Source: an uncultured Solirubrobacterales bacterium (GTDB lineage: Bacteria > Actinomycetota > Thermoleophilia > Solirubrobacterales > 70-9). From it: 9,165 bases of DNA. The translations under genes and the position numbers were made by a program. The stretch lies in NCBI GenBank assembly GCA_937910825.1, contig CALEMO010000402.1, positions 1 to 9,165 of the forward strand, given 5' to 3'. The notes beneath the pieces were generated by a model that was given only the letters and a program-made list of their open reading frames with translations, was not told the origin of the DNA and searched no databases. How positions within the stretch are numbered: position 1 is the first letter of the stretch; every line of letters begins with the position of its first letter. Positions 1-6,246 of this stretch are shown in pieces.

Positions 1-196
1 GGCCCAGATGTCTTCCTCCTTCCCTCGGGCAGGCGTGGTCCGGTTCGACGGCTGGCAGCACGTCAACTGGACCTCGGTCGAGTCGTCCTGCGTCAACGAC
101 CCGATCACCAACTTCATCTTGACTGGAAGGAAGCCGAGCCCGCTACGGCTGCCTCTCTGCCCGTTCGCACCGCCCGGCCCACCGGCGGGCCCCTAG
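1..196 (+). CDS. Alpha/beta hydrolase, TAP-like C-terminal part (5' end outside window)
   Basis: The frame is open from the left edge (frame starts at base 2) to a TAG at 194-196, so only about the last 64 codons are seen. The readable part, with VVRFDGWQHVNW followed by SSCVNDPITNFILTG, resembles the C-terminal TAP-like domain of secreted serine peptidases/hydrolases: a strand leading to G-x-x-H, where the His would be the catalytic one, then a Cys and a helix ending in a TG(K/R)xP motif. The enzymes of this family cleave N-terminal peptides or esters outside the cell. The last 20 residues (Pro-rich) look less like the family, which normally stops soon after the TG-x-x-P motif, so the 3' end may be altered. 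The nucleophile Ser and Asp lie outside the window, so activity cannot be judged. Family assignment is from motif memory only. Confidence 0.5.
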   Translation, partial: AQMSSSFPRAGVVRFDGWQHVNWTSVESSCVNDPITNFILTGRKPSPLRLPLCPFAPPGPPAGP

Positions 197-346
197 GGCA
201 GCGAGCGCCCGGTTGCCGCCAGAAGCGGGGGCCGGGTCGACCGGCTTCAGAGCTTCACCTCGGCGGTTGGTTACTCCGAGAGTCGGTCCCAATTTCATCC
301 GGGTGCCTCAAGGCGGCGTGGAAGAAGAGACGGTTGCGACTGTCAA

Positions 347-649
347 TCAGACAGTTGCCGGCTCGAACTCACCCTTGGCAGGCAGCTTGCCGATGCGCGG
401 TTCGCCGGTAAAGTCGGTCTTGCCCAAGTCGATCACATACGGCTTGGGATCGTAGAACGTCCGGTACGCGTACCGGAGTCCGGTGAGGTTGCAGACAGAC
501 GACCAGTCGGTGTCCTCGTCGACGAGAGTCGAAATCCGGCAAGGGGGCCCCGTGCCTGGCTTTTCGGGCCGCCGCACAGCCGGCCGCGGTTGGCTGTGTA
601 GCTGCGCCTGCGCCCGGAAGCTTTTTATGGTCTGAGGCAATGAGGCCAT
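347..649 (-). CDS. Unrecognised coding remnant
   Basis: A 100-codon frame on the minus strand ends at TGA 347-349. The C-terminal 60 residues or so (from about 540 down to 347, with DEDTDWSSVCNLTGLRYAYR and FYDPKPYVIDLGKTDFTGEP) have codons that mostly end in G or C, as in the clear genes of this window, and read like a real globular protein. The upstream 40 codons (to the ATG at 647-649) are rich in Pro/Arg/Gln and use many A/T-ending codons, so the true N-terminus is probably missing and the ATG accidental. No ribosome binding site is evident. I do not recognise the family. It is most likely the 3' piece of a gene broken in a decayed region; a chance frame is the alternative. Confidence 0.35.
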   Translation of the reverse strand: MASLPQTIKSFRAQAQLHSQPRPAVRRPEKPGTGPPCRISTLVDEDTDWSSVCNLTGLRYAYRTFYDPKPYVIDLGKTDFTGEPRIGKLPAKGEFEPATV

Positions 650-947
650 ATATGCGGCCTCCGATGACCTGACGTGAGCTGGGGTTCGCTTAGTTCGGTA
701 CCTCAGCCGGTACCACGGTTTTCAGGAAGGTGCGTAGGTCGCTCTGACCGCCGCAGGAAAGGCCGTGCGAACACAAGACTCAATGACAATCTCCGCCTTG
801 TTCCAATCTGCCGTGTTCATTTCTTCGGGGGAAGATCACGGTGTCGTCCGAAACGGGGGAGTTCCAGCTTGGTTCCGCCTGATTCTCAAGTCTTCGGCAG
901 GTATCGCGCTCTAGGCCAAGTGATGTCGGTGTTCTAAATCGTGGCGC
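650..947. other. Gene-free stretch
   Basis: I see no convincing gene here; the frames that exist are basic, low-complexity and lack coding-like codon use. The only structure noted is a pair of GGTACC hexamers at 697-702 and 709-714 separated by 6 bases, which can form a small hairpin. No promoter with both boxes could be picked out ahead of the GIY-YIG gene that follows. Confidence 0.4.
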
Positions 948-1412
948 ATGTGGTCTACGCTTGCTGACGTGGGAGGCAAAGAGGAGAAAGCCGAAGACAT
1001 CGCACTCCGTCGCGTATACGTCATCCAGATCGCTCCGAAATGGATACCGGTAGTACGCCCCACATTCGATCCAGATGTCGAATGCCTATACGTCGGGCAA
1101 ACCAAGAGCCCGATCGGCGCACGGTTCAAACAACACCGGCGAGGACACCCTTACACCAAGAAGGGAGGCGAGGCGGCCGCCAAGATCTTCCGGGATATCC
1201 GGCAGGCGCGCCTTGAGGTTGACCCAAGAGGAACCCTGATAGACGGAGAAGACACCTGGCTTCGGGGAGACCTCATGGATCACTTGGAGCCAGTTGAGGG
1301 AAAGCCTGAAGCACTCAAGTTAGAGAGGGCAACTGCAGATCACCTCCGCTCCCTGGGCTACAAGGTGATCGGTCCGAAGAAGAAGCGAAAACGGAAGAAG
1401 GCAAAGGCTTGA
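948..1412 (+). CDS. GIY-YIG family nuclease
   Basis: 154 residues. The N-terminal half carries the GIY-YIG fold signature: VYVI (Tyr24) for the first half-motif, CLYVGQT (Tyr48-Val-Gly50) for the second, then Arg59 and His63 in GARFKQHRRG, and the metal-binding Glu126 in LKLERATADHLRSLGY. About 23 residues separate the two Tyr, longer than in I-TevI, as in a common stand-alone bacterial branch where a 'YDP..xCLYVG' stretch fills the gap. The C-terminus is a lysine/arginine tail (KKKRKRKKAKA), suiting nucleic-acid contact. Members hydrolyse a DNA strand with a divalent metal; whether this one acts in repair, restriction or element mobility cannot be told. The ATG at 948 has no clear Shine-Dalgarno; GTG 969 is possible. 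Codons ending in A/T are frequent (AAA, GAA, GTA, ATA, CAA), unlike the metabolic genes to the right, which suggests transfer. It stands alone. Confidence 0.72.
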   Translation: MWSTLADVGGKEEKAEDIALRRVYVIQIAPKWIPVVRPTFDPDVECLYVGQTKSPIGARFKQHRRGHPYTKKGGEAAAKIFRDIRQARLEVDPRGTLIDGEDTWLRGDLMDHLEPVEGKPEALKLERATADHLRSLGYKVIGPKKKRKRKKAKA

Positions 1413-1596
1413 CCCAAACCATTTCAAACGGGACGGCTCAAGCGTAGGCCTCGCCTAGGTATCAAGGGAGGCCGCTGAAGGCTTTCGGTCACCTTGTGAC
1501 GAACCTCTATTGAACACTCGCTGGGCACTCGATCCAGTCAAGTCGCATGAAGTGGTGTAACCCGCTCATCGGGTCTGCGCTTAGCTTTTGAGTTGA
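1413..1596. other. Gene-free stretch with small hairpins
   Basis: No gene seen; all frames carry stops. Short inverted repeats occur (TAGGC/GCCTA, GTCAC/GTGAC and CCCG/CGGG pairs with 3-5 base loops), none followed by a T-run, so I do not call a terminator for the GIY-YIG gene. Confidence 0.4.
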
Positions 1597-1866
1597 CCCA
1601 CCTCCTTCCGGGTCGCCCCGGCCTCCTCCTCGAGGAGGAGGCCGATCGATTCCGCCGAGAGAATAGCCAACCGGCGTTCACCGGTTGCCGGGGTCAGGAC
1701 TTCCGGACGACAGCGACTCGGCCGGGCCCTCAAGGAGTTCGCCCCCGCCCTCCGTAGTCGCGGTATCGAGGTGGAATTCGGCGACCGTCTCGGAGGAGTT
1801 CGCCAAGGCCTAACGCCAAAGACCCTCTGGCGAGAGAGGTCCTGGCGGTGGTTCCGAAGGGCATAG
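1597..1866 (+). pseudogene. Remnant of mobile-element primase-type protein (C-terminal tail)
   Basis: An open frame runs from just after the TGA at 1594-1596 to the TAG at 1864-1866 with no credible start codon. From about 1705 it reads GRQRLGRALKEFAPALRSRG followed by IEVEFGDRLGG. This matches my memory of the C-terminal winged-helix tail of prim-pol/AAA-type replication proteins of actinobacterial phages and integrative elements, which end in 'LSGALRRAAPNLRAxGIEVEF...GGxR'. The part before it does not look coding and the last 18 residues (Trp/Arg-rich) look like read-through. The stop codon lies in the tRNA-derived attachment-like sequence, which supports an element origin. Only a fragment is present, so no function is expected. 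The family match is tentative because the segment is short. Confidence 0.4.
1619..1644. repeat. 26-bp perfect palindrome
   Basis: The two half-sites are CGGCCTCCTCCTC and its exact reverse complement with no spacer, centred between 1631 and 1632. A transcript would form a very stable stem, but no T-run follows on either side, so it is not a standard intrinsic terminator. It lies in the non-coding upstream part of the primase-like remnant. A regulatory or replication/recombination protein site is possible; nothing in the sequence decides this. Confidence 0.6.
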
Positions 1867-1904
1867 CGGGGGCAGGATTCGAACCTGCGACCTTCGGGTT
1901 ATGA
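1864..1904 (-). mobile_element. 3' fragment of initiator tRNA-Met gene (attachment-site-like)
   Basis: On the minus strand this reads from the anticodon loop CTCATAA (anticodon CAU) through the 3' side of the anticodon stem (CCCGA), the variable loop (AGGTC), a perfect T arm (GCAGG-TTCGAAT-CCTGC) and the 3' acceptor strand (CCCCGCT) to the discriminator A. CCCCGCT would leave a C1-U72 mismatch with the usual initiator 5' strand CGCGGGG, and anticodon-side CCCG needs the G-run typical of initiator tRNA. The 5' half is absent: bases above 1905 provide neither the G-rich stem strand, nor a D arm, nor an acceptor strand. Similarity therefore stops at the anticodon loop, the usual crossover position for tyrosine integrases that target tRNA genes. 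I read it as a leftover att core. No integrase gene lies in the window. Confidence 0.7.
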
Positions 1905-1926
1905 GATCGACGCCGAGAGGCACTGA

Positions 1927-1942
1927 GGTCCTTGGGAGGACC
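1927..1942. repeat. Hairpin GGTCCT-tggg-AGGACC between att fragment and SDR gene
   Basis: A perfect 6-bp stem with a 4-base loop lies 40 bases beyond the 3' end of the SDR gene. No T-run follows on the minus strand, so it is only a weak terminator candidate. An integrase arm site is an alternative. Confidence 0.3.
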
Positions 1943-1981
1943 GCAGGGGCCGGTTTCAGTCGTTGTTCCGCTCGTTCCCGC

Positions 1982-2719
1982 TCAGCGCGGGCCGGGCACG
2001 CCGCGGAACCTGAAGACCTGCGGCTCCATGCCGGCCTGGACGAAGAACGCTTCGCCGTTCAGGTCAGAGGCGAAAAGCTCGACCGCTCCATCGACCACAT
2101 CTTCGACCGGGATGATCGGGATGCCGCCTTCGGTCAGGCCATCACGGAAGTCCTTGATGATCCTGGTCTCGGCATAGCCCGGGCACAGTGCGTTGATCTG
2201 GATGCCCTCTTCGCTCAGGATCGGGCCCATCGAGCGAGCCAGCGCGACCACGGCGGCTTTGTTCGCCGCATAGATCGGATCGAACGGCACCGGGGCCAGC
2301 CCGGCAAGCGAGGCGGTTGCGACGATCGAGCCACCACCCGACTCACGCATCGCCGGCAGAACTGCATTGACGCCGAAGACGACGCCGTCGATGTTGACCC
2401 CCATCGCCCGCCGGTACTTCTCGAGGTCGAAATGCTCGGCCAGGCCGCAGCCGGTGGAGATTCCGGCGTTGAGGAAAGCCAGGTCGAGCCGGCCGAACTC
2501 CGAGACCGCGAGGTCGACCGCAGCCTGGTTGTCTTCGGGCACCGTCGTATCGGTGCGGATAAACTTCGCACCGAGCTCGGATGCGGCGGCTTCGCCTGCA
2601 TCGTTTTCGATGTCGGCGAGTACCACCTGCGCGCCGCCTTCGATCAGCCTGGCCGCGGTTGCCCGCCCCAGACCGTTGGCTCCACCTGTGACCAGCGCGA
2701 CTTTCCCTTTGAAATCCAT
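1982..2719 (-). CDS. SDR family NAD(P)-dependent oxidoreductase
   Basis: 245 residues, the usual size of a classical short-chain dehydrogenase/reductase. Visible motifs: the cofactor glycine motif TGGANGLG (11-18); Asp36 after the second strand (VVLADIE), which favours NAD over NADP; NAG at 84-86; Asn109; Ser137; Tyr150-x-x-x-Lys154; and the CPGY segment that closes the nucleotide site. So the Asn-Ser-Tyr-Lys tetrad is complete. It should oxidise a secondary alcohol or reduce a ketone in the cytosol; the substrate cannot be named. The frame extends upstream, but the ATG at 2717-2719 is chosen because GGGAG sits nine bases before it and the fold begins at MDFKGKVALVTGG. It is divergent from the acyl-CoA ligase gene across 89 bp, which suggests joint regulation and perhaps work on acyl or lipid-derived substrates. 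The 3' end faces the tRNA fragment. Confidence 0.9.
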   Translation of the reverse strand: MDFKGKVALVTGGANGLGRATAARLIEGGAQVVLADIENDAGEAAASELGAKFIRTDTTVPEDNQAAVDLAVSEFGRLDLAFLNAGISTGCGLAEHFDLEKYRRAMGVNIDGVVFGVNAVLPAMRESGGGSIVATASLAGLAPVPFDPIYAANKAAVVALARSMGPILSEEGIQINALCPGYAETRIIKDFRDGLTEGGIPIIPVEDVVDGAVELFASDLNGEAFFVQAGMEPQVFRFRGVPGPR

Positions 2720-2760
2720 TTGCTGAGTCTCCCAGAGTGCCGGACGATGCGGCGCCGAGG

Positions 2761-2789
2761 TCTTTAGGATGGGCCCTGCTGATTTGCAA
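2761..2789 (-). promoter_or_regulatory. Candidate promoter of SDR gene in shared divergent region
   Basis: On the minus strand TTGCAA (2784-2789) and TAAAGA (2761-2766) are separated by exactly 17 bases and lie about 40-70 bases ahead of the ATG. The match to -35 is fair and to -10 weak. Nothing better stands out in the 89-bp region; no convincing box pair was found for the ligase on the plus strand. Confidence 0.3.
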
Positions 2790-2790
2790 C

Positions 2791-2801
2791 GAGGAGAGAG
2801 G
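2791..2801 (+). promoter_or_regulatory. Ribosome binding site that fixes the TTG start of the acyl-CoA ligase
   Basis: The purine-rich GAGGAGAGAGG ends seven bases before TTG 2809-2811. The upstream in-frame ATG at 2737 lacks such a site and would add 24 residues that do not resemble the family. Confidence 0.65.
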
Positions 2802-2808
2802 CAGCAAG

Positions 2809-4308
2809 TTGAATCCAAATCTGGCAAACCTTTTGAGCGCGTCCGCGGAGAAGTTCCCGGAGCGGATCGCGATCCGTCTGGACGACACCGCAGTCCCCTA
2901 CGCGATGCTCGACGGCGCCACCAAACTTGTCGCCGGCCTGCTCTCCGCCAACGGCGTCCAGCAGGGCGACCGGGTGGGGATCATGCTGCCGAACGTGCCC
3001 CACTTCCCGATGGCCTACTACGGCGCGCTTCGACTCGGCGCGATCGTGGTCCCGATGAACGTGCTGCTCACCGCCCGCGAGATCAAGCATTACCTGAACG
3101 ATTCGGGAGCCAAAGTGCTGCTCGTCTGGAACGACTTCTCACCTGAGGCCGAGGCCGCCTGCGAAGAAACCGGCACCAAGCTGATCAAGGTCGACCCGGC
3201 AGGCTTCATGGAGCTGATCGGCAGCGCCGAGCCAATCGCCGAGGTGGCCGAGGTGAAAGGCGGCGACACAGCTGTCGTGCTCTACACCTCCGGCACGACA
3301 GGCCAGCCCAAGGGCGCCGAGCTCACCCACAACAACATCGGCTGCAACGTCGACTCCTGCATCGAGCTCTTCGGACCGACCGAAGAGGAAGTCGTCTTCG
3401 GCGGTCTGCCGCTGTTCCACATCTTCGGCCAGACGGTCAGCATGAATGTGGTGATCAAGGTTGGCGCCGAGCTGACCCTGCTGCCTCGCTTCGACCCGGA
3501 AAAGGCCTTCGAAATCGTCCAGCGCGACAAGGTCACGATCATGATGGGCGTGCCGACGATGTATGCGGCGCTGCTGCATTGTCCGAAGCGCAAGGATTTC
3601 GACGTCGGCTCGCTTCGTCTTTGCGTATCCGGCGGCGCCGCCCTGCCGGGCGAGGTGCTGAAGGCATTCGAGGCCGAGTTCGGGTCGCCAATCATCGAGG
3701 GCTACGGCCTTTCCGAGACTTCCCCGGTGACCACCTTCGGCCGGCTCGACATGGAGCAGAAGCCGGGCACGATCGGCGTGCCGATCGAAGGCGTTCAGGT
3801 CCGCCTGATCGACGATGACGGCAAGGTAGTCGGAGTCGGCGAAAAGGGCGAGCTCCAGATCAAGGGCCCGAATGTGATGAAGGGCTACTGGAAGATGCCG
3901 GAAGCGACCGCCAAGGCGATCGACCCGGACGGCTGGTTTTCCTCCGGCGATGTGGCCACGGTTGACGAAGACGGCTACTACTCGATAGTCGACCGCAAGA
4001 AGGAGATGATCCTGCGCGGTGGCTACAACGTCTATCCGCGTGAAGTCGAAGAAGTGCTCTACGAGCATCCGGCTGTACGCGAAGCCGCTGTGCTCGGGGT
4101 GCCGCATACCGACCTCGGTGAAGAGGTCCTGGCAGTGGTATCGCTGAAGGAAGGCGAGTCAGCGACGGAAGACGAAATCCGCGCTTTCGCCAAGGAGCAG
4201 GTGGCCGCCTACAAGTACCCGCGGCACGTGCAGATCATCGACGACCTGCCCAAAGGCCCGACCGGCAAGATCCTCAAGCGCGCCATCGACATTTCCGCCT
4301 ACGCCTGA
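2809..4308 (+). CDS. Long-chain acyl-CoA ligase (AMP-forming synthetase family)
   Basis: 499 residues from a TTG start. It is an ANL-superfamily enzyme that activates a carboxylate with ATP and joins it to CoA. Motifs in order: YTSGTTGQPKG (159-169, phosphate-binding loop), GYGLSET (298-304, adenine/acyl pocket), GWFSSGD (375-381, ribose-binding Asp381), the hinge DRKKEMILRGGYNVYP (395-410) and the C-terminal catalytic Lys487 in GPTGKILKR. All core residues are present, and the length is typical of bacterial FadD-like enzymes rather than of acetyl-CoA synthetases, which are longer. The start is supported by the strong upstream site and by the family-like opening NPNLANLLSASAEKFPERIA. There is no signal peptide or membrane segment, so it is cytosolic. 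Divergent from the SDR gene; its 3' end abuts a convergent DUF389 pseudogene with one base between them. Chain length of the substrate cannot be read from sequence; a benzoate or other aryl-acid ligase is possible. Confidence 0.92.
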   Translation: MNPNLANLLSASAEKFPERIAIRLDDTAVPYAMLDGATKLVAGLLSANGVQQGDRVGIMLPNVPHFPMAYYGALRLGAIVVPMNVLLTAREIKHYLNDSGAKVLLVWNDFSPEAEAACEETGTKLIKVDPAGFMELIGSAEPIAEVAEVKGGDTAVVLYTSGTTGQPKGAELTHNNIGCNVDSCIELFGPTEEEVVFGGLPLFHIFGQTVSMNVVIKVGAELTLLPRFDPEKAFEIVQRDKVTIMMGVPTMYAALLHCPKRKDFDVGSLRLCVSGGAALPGEVLKAFEAEFGSPIIEGYGLSETSPVTTFGRLDMEQKPGTIGVPIEGVQVRLIDDDGKVVGVGEKGELQIKGPNVMKGYWKMPEATAKAIDPDGWFSSGDVATVDEDGYYSIVDRKKEMILRGGYNVYPREVEEVLYEHPAVREAAVLGVPHTDLGEEVLAVVSLKEGESATEDEIRAFAKEQVAAYKYPRHVQIIDDLPKGPTGKILKRAIDISAYA

Positions 4309-4309
4309 G

Positions 4310-4857
4310 TCAGCGGCTCGGTGAGCCGATCCGCCGCTGGAGGGCGAGGGTCACGGTGCCCGAAAAAGTGAGCAGGGTGACGAAGGAGCGGGCCGCGAGA
4401 CCTATCTGGCGGCCAACCAGAGCGACACAGGTTGCGCAGCTCGGCAGCAGGTCGGGGCTGACCAGCTTCGCACCGACGATCAGGATCTGGTTGCCGGTGA
4501 TCACACCCAGGCCGGCGATGATGCCGGCAACCAGCATCAGCAGCACCTAGCGGGCGATCGGCTGCGAGTTGGCCGCGCCTCCCCCAGCACTTGCGCCCAG
4601 GCGAATCCTTGGTCCGGCTGGAGCGACATGCCGGGCTCACGCCGCGGAGCGACCACCTCCTGGCGCACGATCACGTAGTCGACGTCGTCGATCTTCATCC
4701 TGTTGAGCTCGTCGAGCATCAGGTCGGTCGCTTTCGGCGAGAGGTCAGCATCGATCACTCAGCGACCGTCGATTTCGTTGTGGTCGGCGGTGACCCGCTG
4801 CACCCCGTCGATCTCGCCCAGACGTGAGACCAGGACGGGCCTCGCTTCTTTTAGCAT
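4310..4857 (-). pseudogene. DUF389 membrane protein, broken and truncated
   Basis: Read on the minus strand from ATG 4855-4857, three pieces together give the N-terminal half of a DUF389 protein: a ferredoxin-like N-terminal region (LKEARPVLVSRLGEI, then VIDADLSPKATDLMLDELN), the linker WAQVLGEAR and the first two membrane helices with the family signature VSPDLLPSCATCVALVGR. Lesions: an in-frame TGA at 4759-4761, where a Trp codon (TGG) fits; a one-base loss near 4572-4576, where GAGGCGCGG-GCCAACTCG would restore EARANSQPIAR; and a TAG at 4547-4549, where a Tyr codon fits. The remaining membrane helices are missing after the stop at 4310-4312, which sits against the ligase gene. The function of intact DUF389 proteins is unknown. 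Several independent lesions make a true pseudogene more likely than one sequencing error. Confidence 0.75.
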
Positions 4858-4894
4858 CCGCCGAAGGCTACTCCAGCCCATAGGATCGGCAGCG

Positions 4895-5617
4895 ATGCCG
4901 AACCTGGGCACCATCGAAGCGGTCGAGCGGGCGAAGGCATACCCCTTCCGCCAGCCTGAATGCTCGTACCTGTTCAGCCACCACCGCGAGTGGCTGCTCG
5001 AAGGCCACCCCGATACGTGGCAGCTCGACCTCGAAGACCTGACTCCGGTCTTTGGCTATGGCTCCAACCCTTCCCCGGTCGCGCTCACCCACAAGTTTGC
5101 CTCGCTGCCCGACGTCGAGATTCCGGTGATCGCTTTCGACCTGAAGGACTACGACGCGGTCTACTCGAGCCATGTCTCGGCCGGCTACGTCGCCGCCGTA
5201 CTCAACCCGTCGCCTGGCACGATCCTCCACGGCTTCATGACTTACCTGAACGAGGAGGAACTGGACCTGATGGACAGCTCGGAAAGCAGGGGAGAAAACT
5301 ACGAGAGGCGCTACCTGCCGCAGGCAGCGGGCAGCTTCGAAGACGGCGGCACCCTCGAAGGAGTCACGACCTACGTCGGCCTTCACGGCTGCCTGGTGCT
5401 GGAAGGCTCGACCGTAGCGGTCGACGGCACCCGCGCGAGCGGACGCCGCTTCCCGACAAAGCCCCAGGCGGAGGTGCTCGGCCGGGTGATTGAGCAAATC
5501 GCCCCCGGGACCGAAAGCGACAACTTCATCGCCCGGACGATCGCCAGCCGCGAGCATCGCCGGACATGGACGGCCGCGCTCAAGGAATCAGAGCTGCACT
5601 CACCCGGCGGGGTCTAA
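4895..5617 (+). CDS. Gamma-glutamylcyclotransferase-like protein
   Basis: 240 residues. The cyclotransferase-like signature is visible: FGYGSN (Tyr55-Gly-Ser-Asn58) at the end of the first strand, the 'xYxAVYSSHVS' strand (86-95), NPSPGTILHGFMTYL (104-118), where relatives have a G-x-V/F turn, and an acidic Glu130 in MDSSESRGENYERRYL, in the place of the general-base Glu. Relatives release 5-oxoproline from gamma-glutamyl amines or peptides, but many bacterial members have no tested activity. A 50-residue N-terminal extension precedes the fold. The ATG at 4895 is preceded by AGGA nine bases away; the frame runs further upstream over the DUF389 pseudogene, but that part is antisense to it. Soluble, no signal peptide. 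It converges with the Cupin_5 gene, 13 bp apart, and stands alone on its strand. Confidence 0.62.
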   Translation: MPNLGTIEAVERAKAYPFRQPECSYLFSHHREWLLEGHPDTWQLDLEDLTPVFGYGSNPSPVALTHKFASLPDVEIPVIAFDLKDYDAVYSSHVSAGYVAAVLNPSPGTILHGFMTYLNEEELDLMDSSESRGENYERRYLPQAAGSFEDGGTLEGVTTYVGLHGCLVLEGSTVAVDGTRASGRRFPTKPQAEVLGRVIEQIAPGTESDNFIARTIASREHRRTWTAALKESELHSPGGV

Positions 5618-5630
5618 GGACCTGCCGCTC

Positions 5631-6077
5631 TCAGGCGGGGGTATGGCGCTCGATAAGCGCTGCGGCTTCGGGCCAGCCGTGTCCGAGCTCGTCCCGGGTT
5701 GCCAGCTCGAAGTCCTGCTGGCGAAAACCGGGCGCCATGGTTGTGCCGAGCAGGCTCCACTCACCCATGGTCTCGGCTGCCTGCCAGGTGTTGGCCGGCA
5801 CGATCAGCTGCGGTCGGTGTCCCTGCCTGAGGTCGGTCGCGAGGATCGCATCGCCGTAGTCCCGGCCCGGGCCGAGGATCGAGATCCTCGCCGGATCACC
5901 CATGTAGAAGTGGAAGATTTCCGGGCCAGGCAGCCGGTGGAACATGGTCGGCTCACCCTCCTTGAGCAGGAAATAGATCGCGGTCGAATTTCCGTCATCG
6001 AGCGTATTGCGGAACATGCCACCTTCCCCCGGCAGCGGTTCGAGCCCGAGATTCTCGACAATTTCCCGGTGGTTCAT
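5631..6077 (-). CDS. Cupin_5 (DUF985) family protein
   Basis: 148 residues. The family pattern is clear in order: LGLEPLPGEGGMFRNT (10-25), STAIYFLLKEGEP (31-43), FHRL with His47, EIFHFYMGD with Glu53 and His56, then VPANTWQ and GEWSLLGTTMAPGF, ending in DFEL. This is a one-domain beta-barrel cupin; His47, Glu53 and His56 could bind a metal. Biochemical roles in the family are poorly known, with sugar-nucleotide or small-molecule isomerase/epimerase suggestions, so I give none. ATG 6075-6077 is preceded by GAGGA on the minus strand at a proper distance. It is the last gene of a close minus-strand series (10 bp after the fragment ahead of it) and is probably co-transcribed with the secreted protein gene that starts at 6826. 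Confidence 0.85.
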   Translation of the reverse strand: MNHREIVENLGLEPLPGEGGMFRNTLDDGNSTAIYFLLKEGEPTMFHRLPGPEIFHFYMGDPARISILGPGRDYGDAILATDLRQGHRPQLIVPANTWQAAETMGEWSLLGTTMAPGFRQQDFELATRDELGHGWPEAAALIERHTPA

Positions 6078-6087
6078 CGGGCAATCC

Positions 6088-6246
6088 TCAGCATCCGGCC
6101 GCCGCCGGCAATTGAGCGGCGAGGTTCTCCGTCGCCCAGCCGGCGATCTCGCTCAACATCGCCTGACCCGACTCGAAGCTGCCGTCATCCGGCATCGCCG
6201 CGAGCGTCACCACAATCGGCGCGCCGTCCAACTCGATCACCCCCAT
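6088..6246 (-). pseudogene. Beta-lactamase-like C-terminal fragment
   Basis: A 52-codon frame from ATG 6244-6246 to TGA 6088-6090 reads GVIELDGAPIVVTLAAMPDD followed by a helix SGQAMLSEIAGWATENLAAQ. This is the layout of the last two strands and terminal helix of class A beta-lactamase/serine hydrolase domains ('vGvvel-dG-pyvvalm...', then 'A...ia.ia..v'). None of the catalytic part (S-x-x-K, SDN, KTG) is found in any frame upstream, where another gene lies, so it would be a remnant left by a deletion. It overlaps the 60-residue gene by 10 bases and ends 10 bases before the Cupin_5 gene, so it could still be translated as a short protein. The match rests on a short stretch. The alternative is a genuine small protein. 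Confidence 0.42.

Noticed and set aside
674..937. Plus-strand frame of 87 codons
   Set aside because: Basic, low-complexity composition, no binding site and no coding-like codon pattern.
1864..1940. Complete tRNA-Met gene on the minus strand
   Set aside because: No 5' acceptor strand, D arm or 5' anticodon stem can be found above 1905; only the 3' part is tRNA-like.
1901..2767. Long plus-strand open frame of 288 codons over the SDR gene
   Set aside because: It is antisense to the SDR gene, whose complete catalytic motifs fix the minus strand; composition is Arg/Asp-rich as expected for a shadow of a GC-rich gene.
3139..4107. 322-codon minus-strand frame inside the acyl-CoA ligase gene
   Set aside because: Antisense shadow; the plus strand carries all ANL-family motifs across the same bases.
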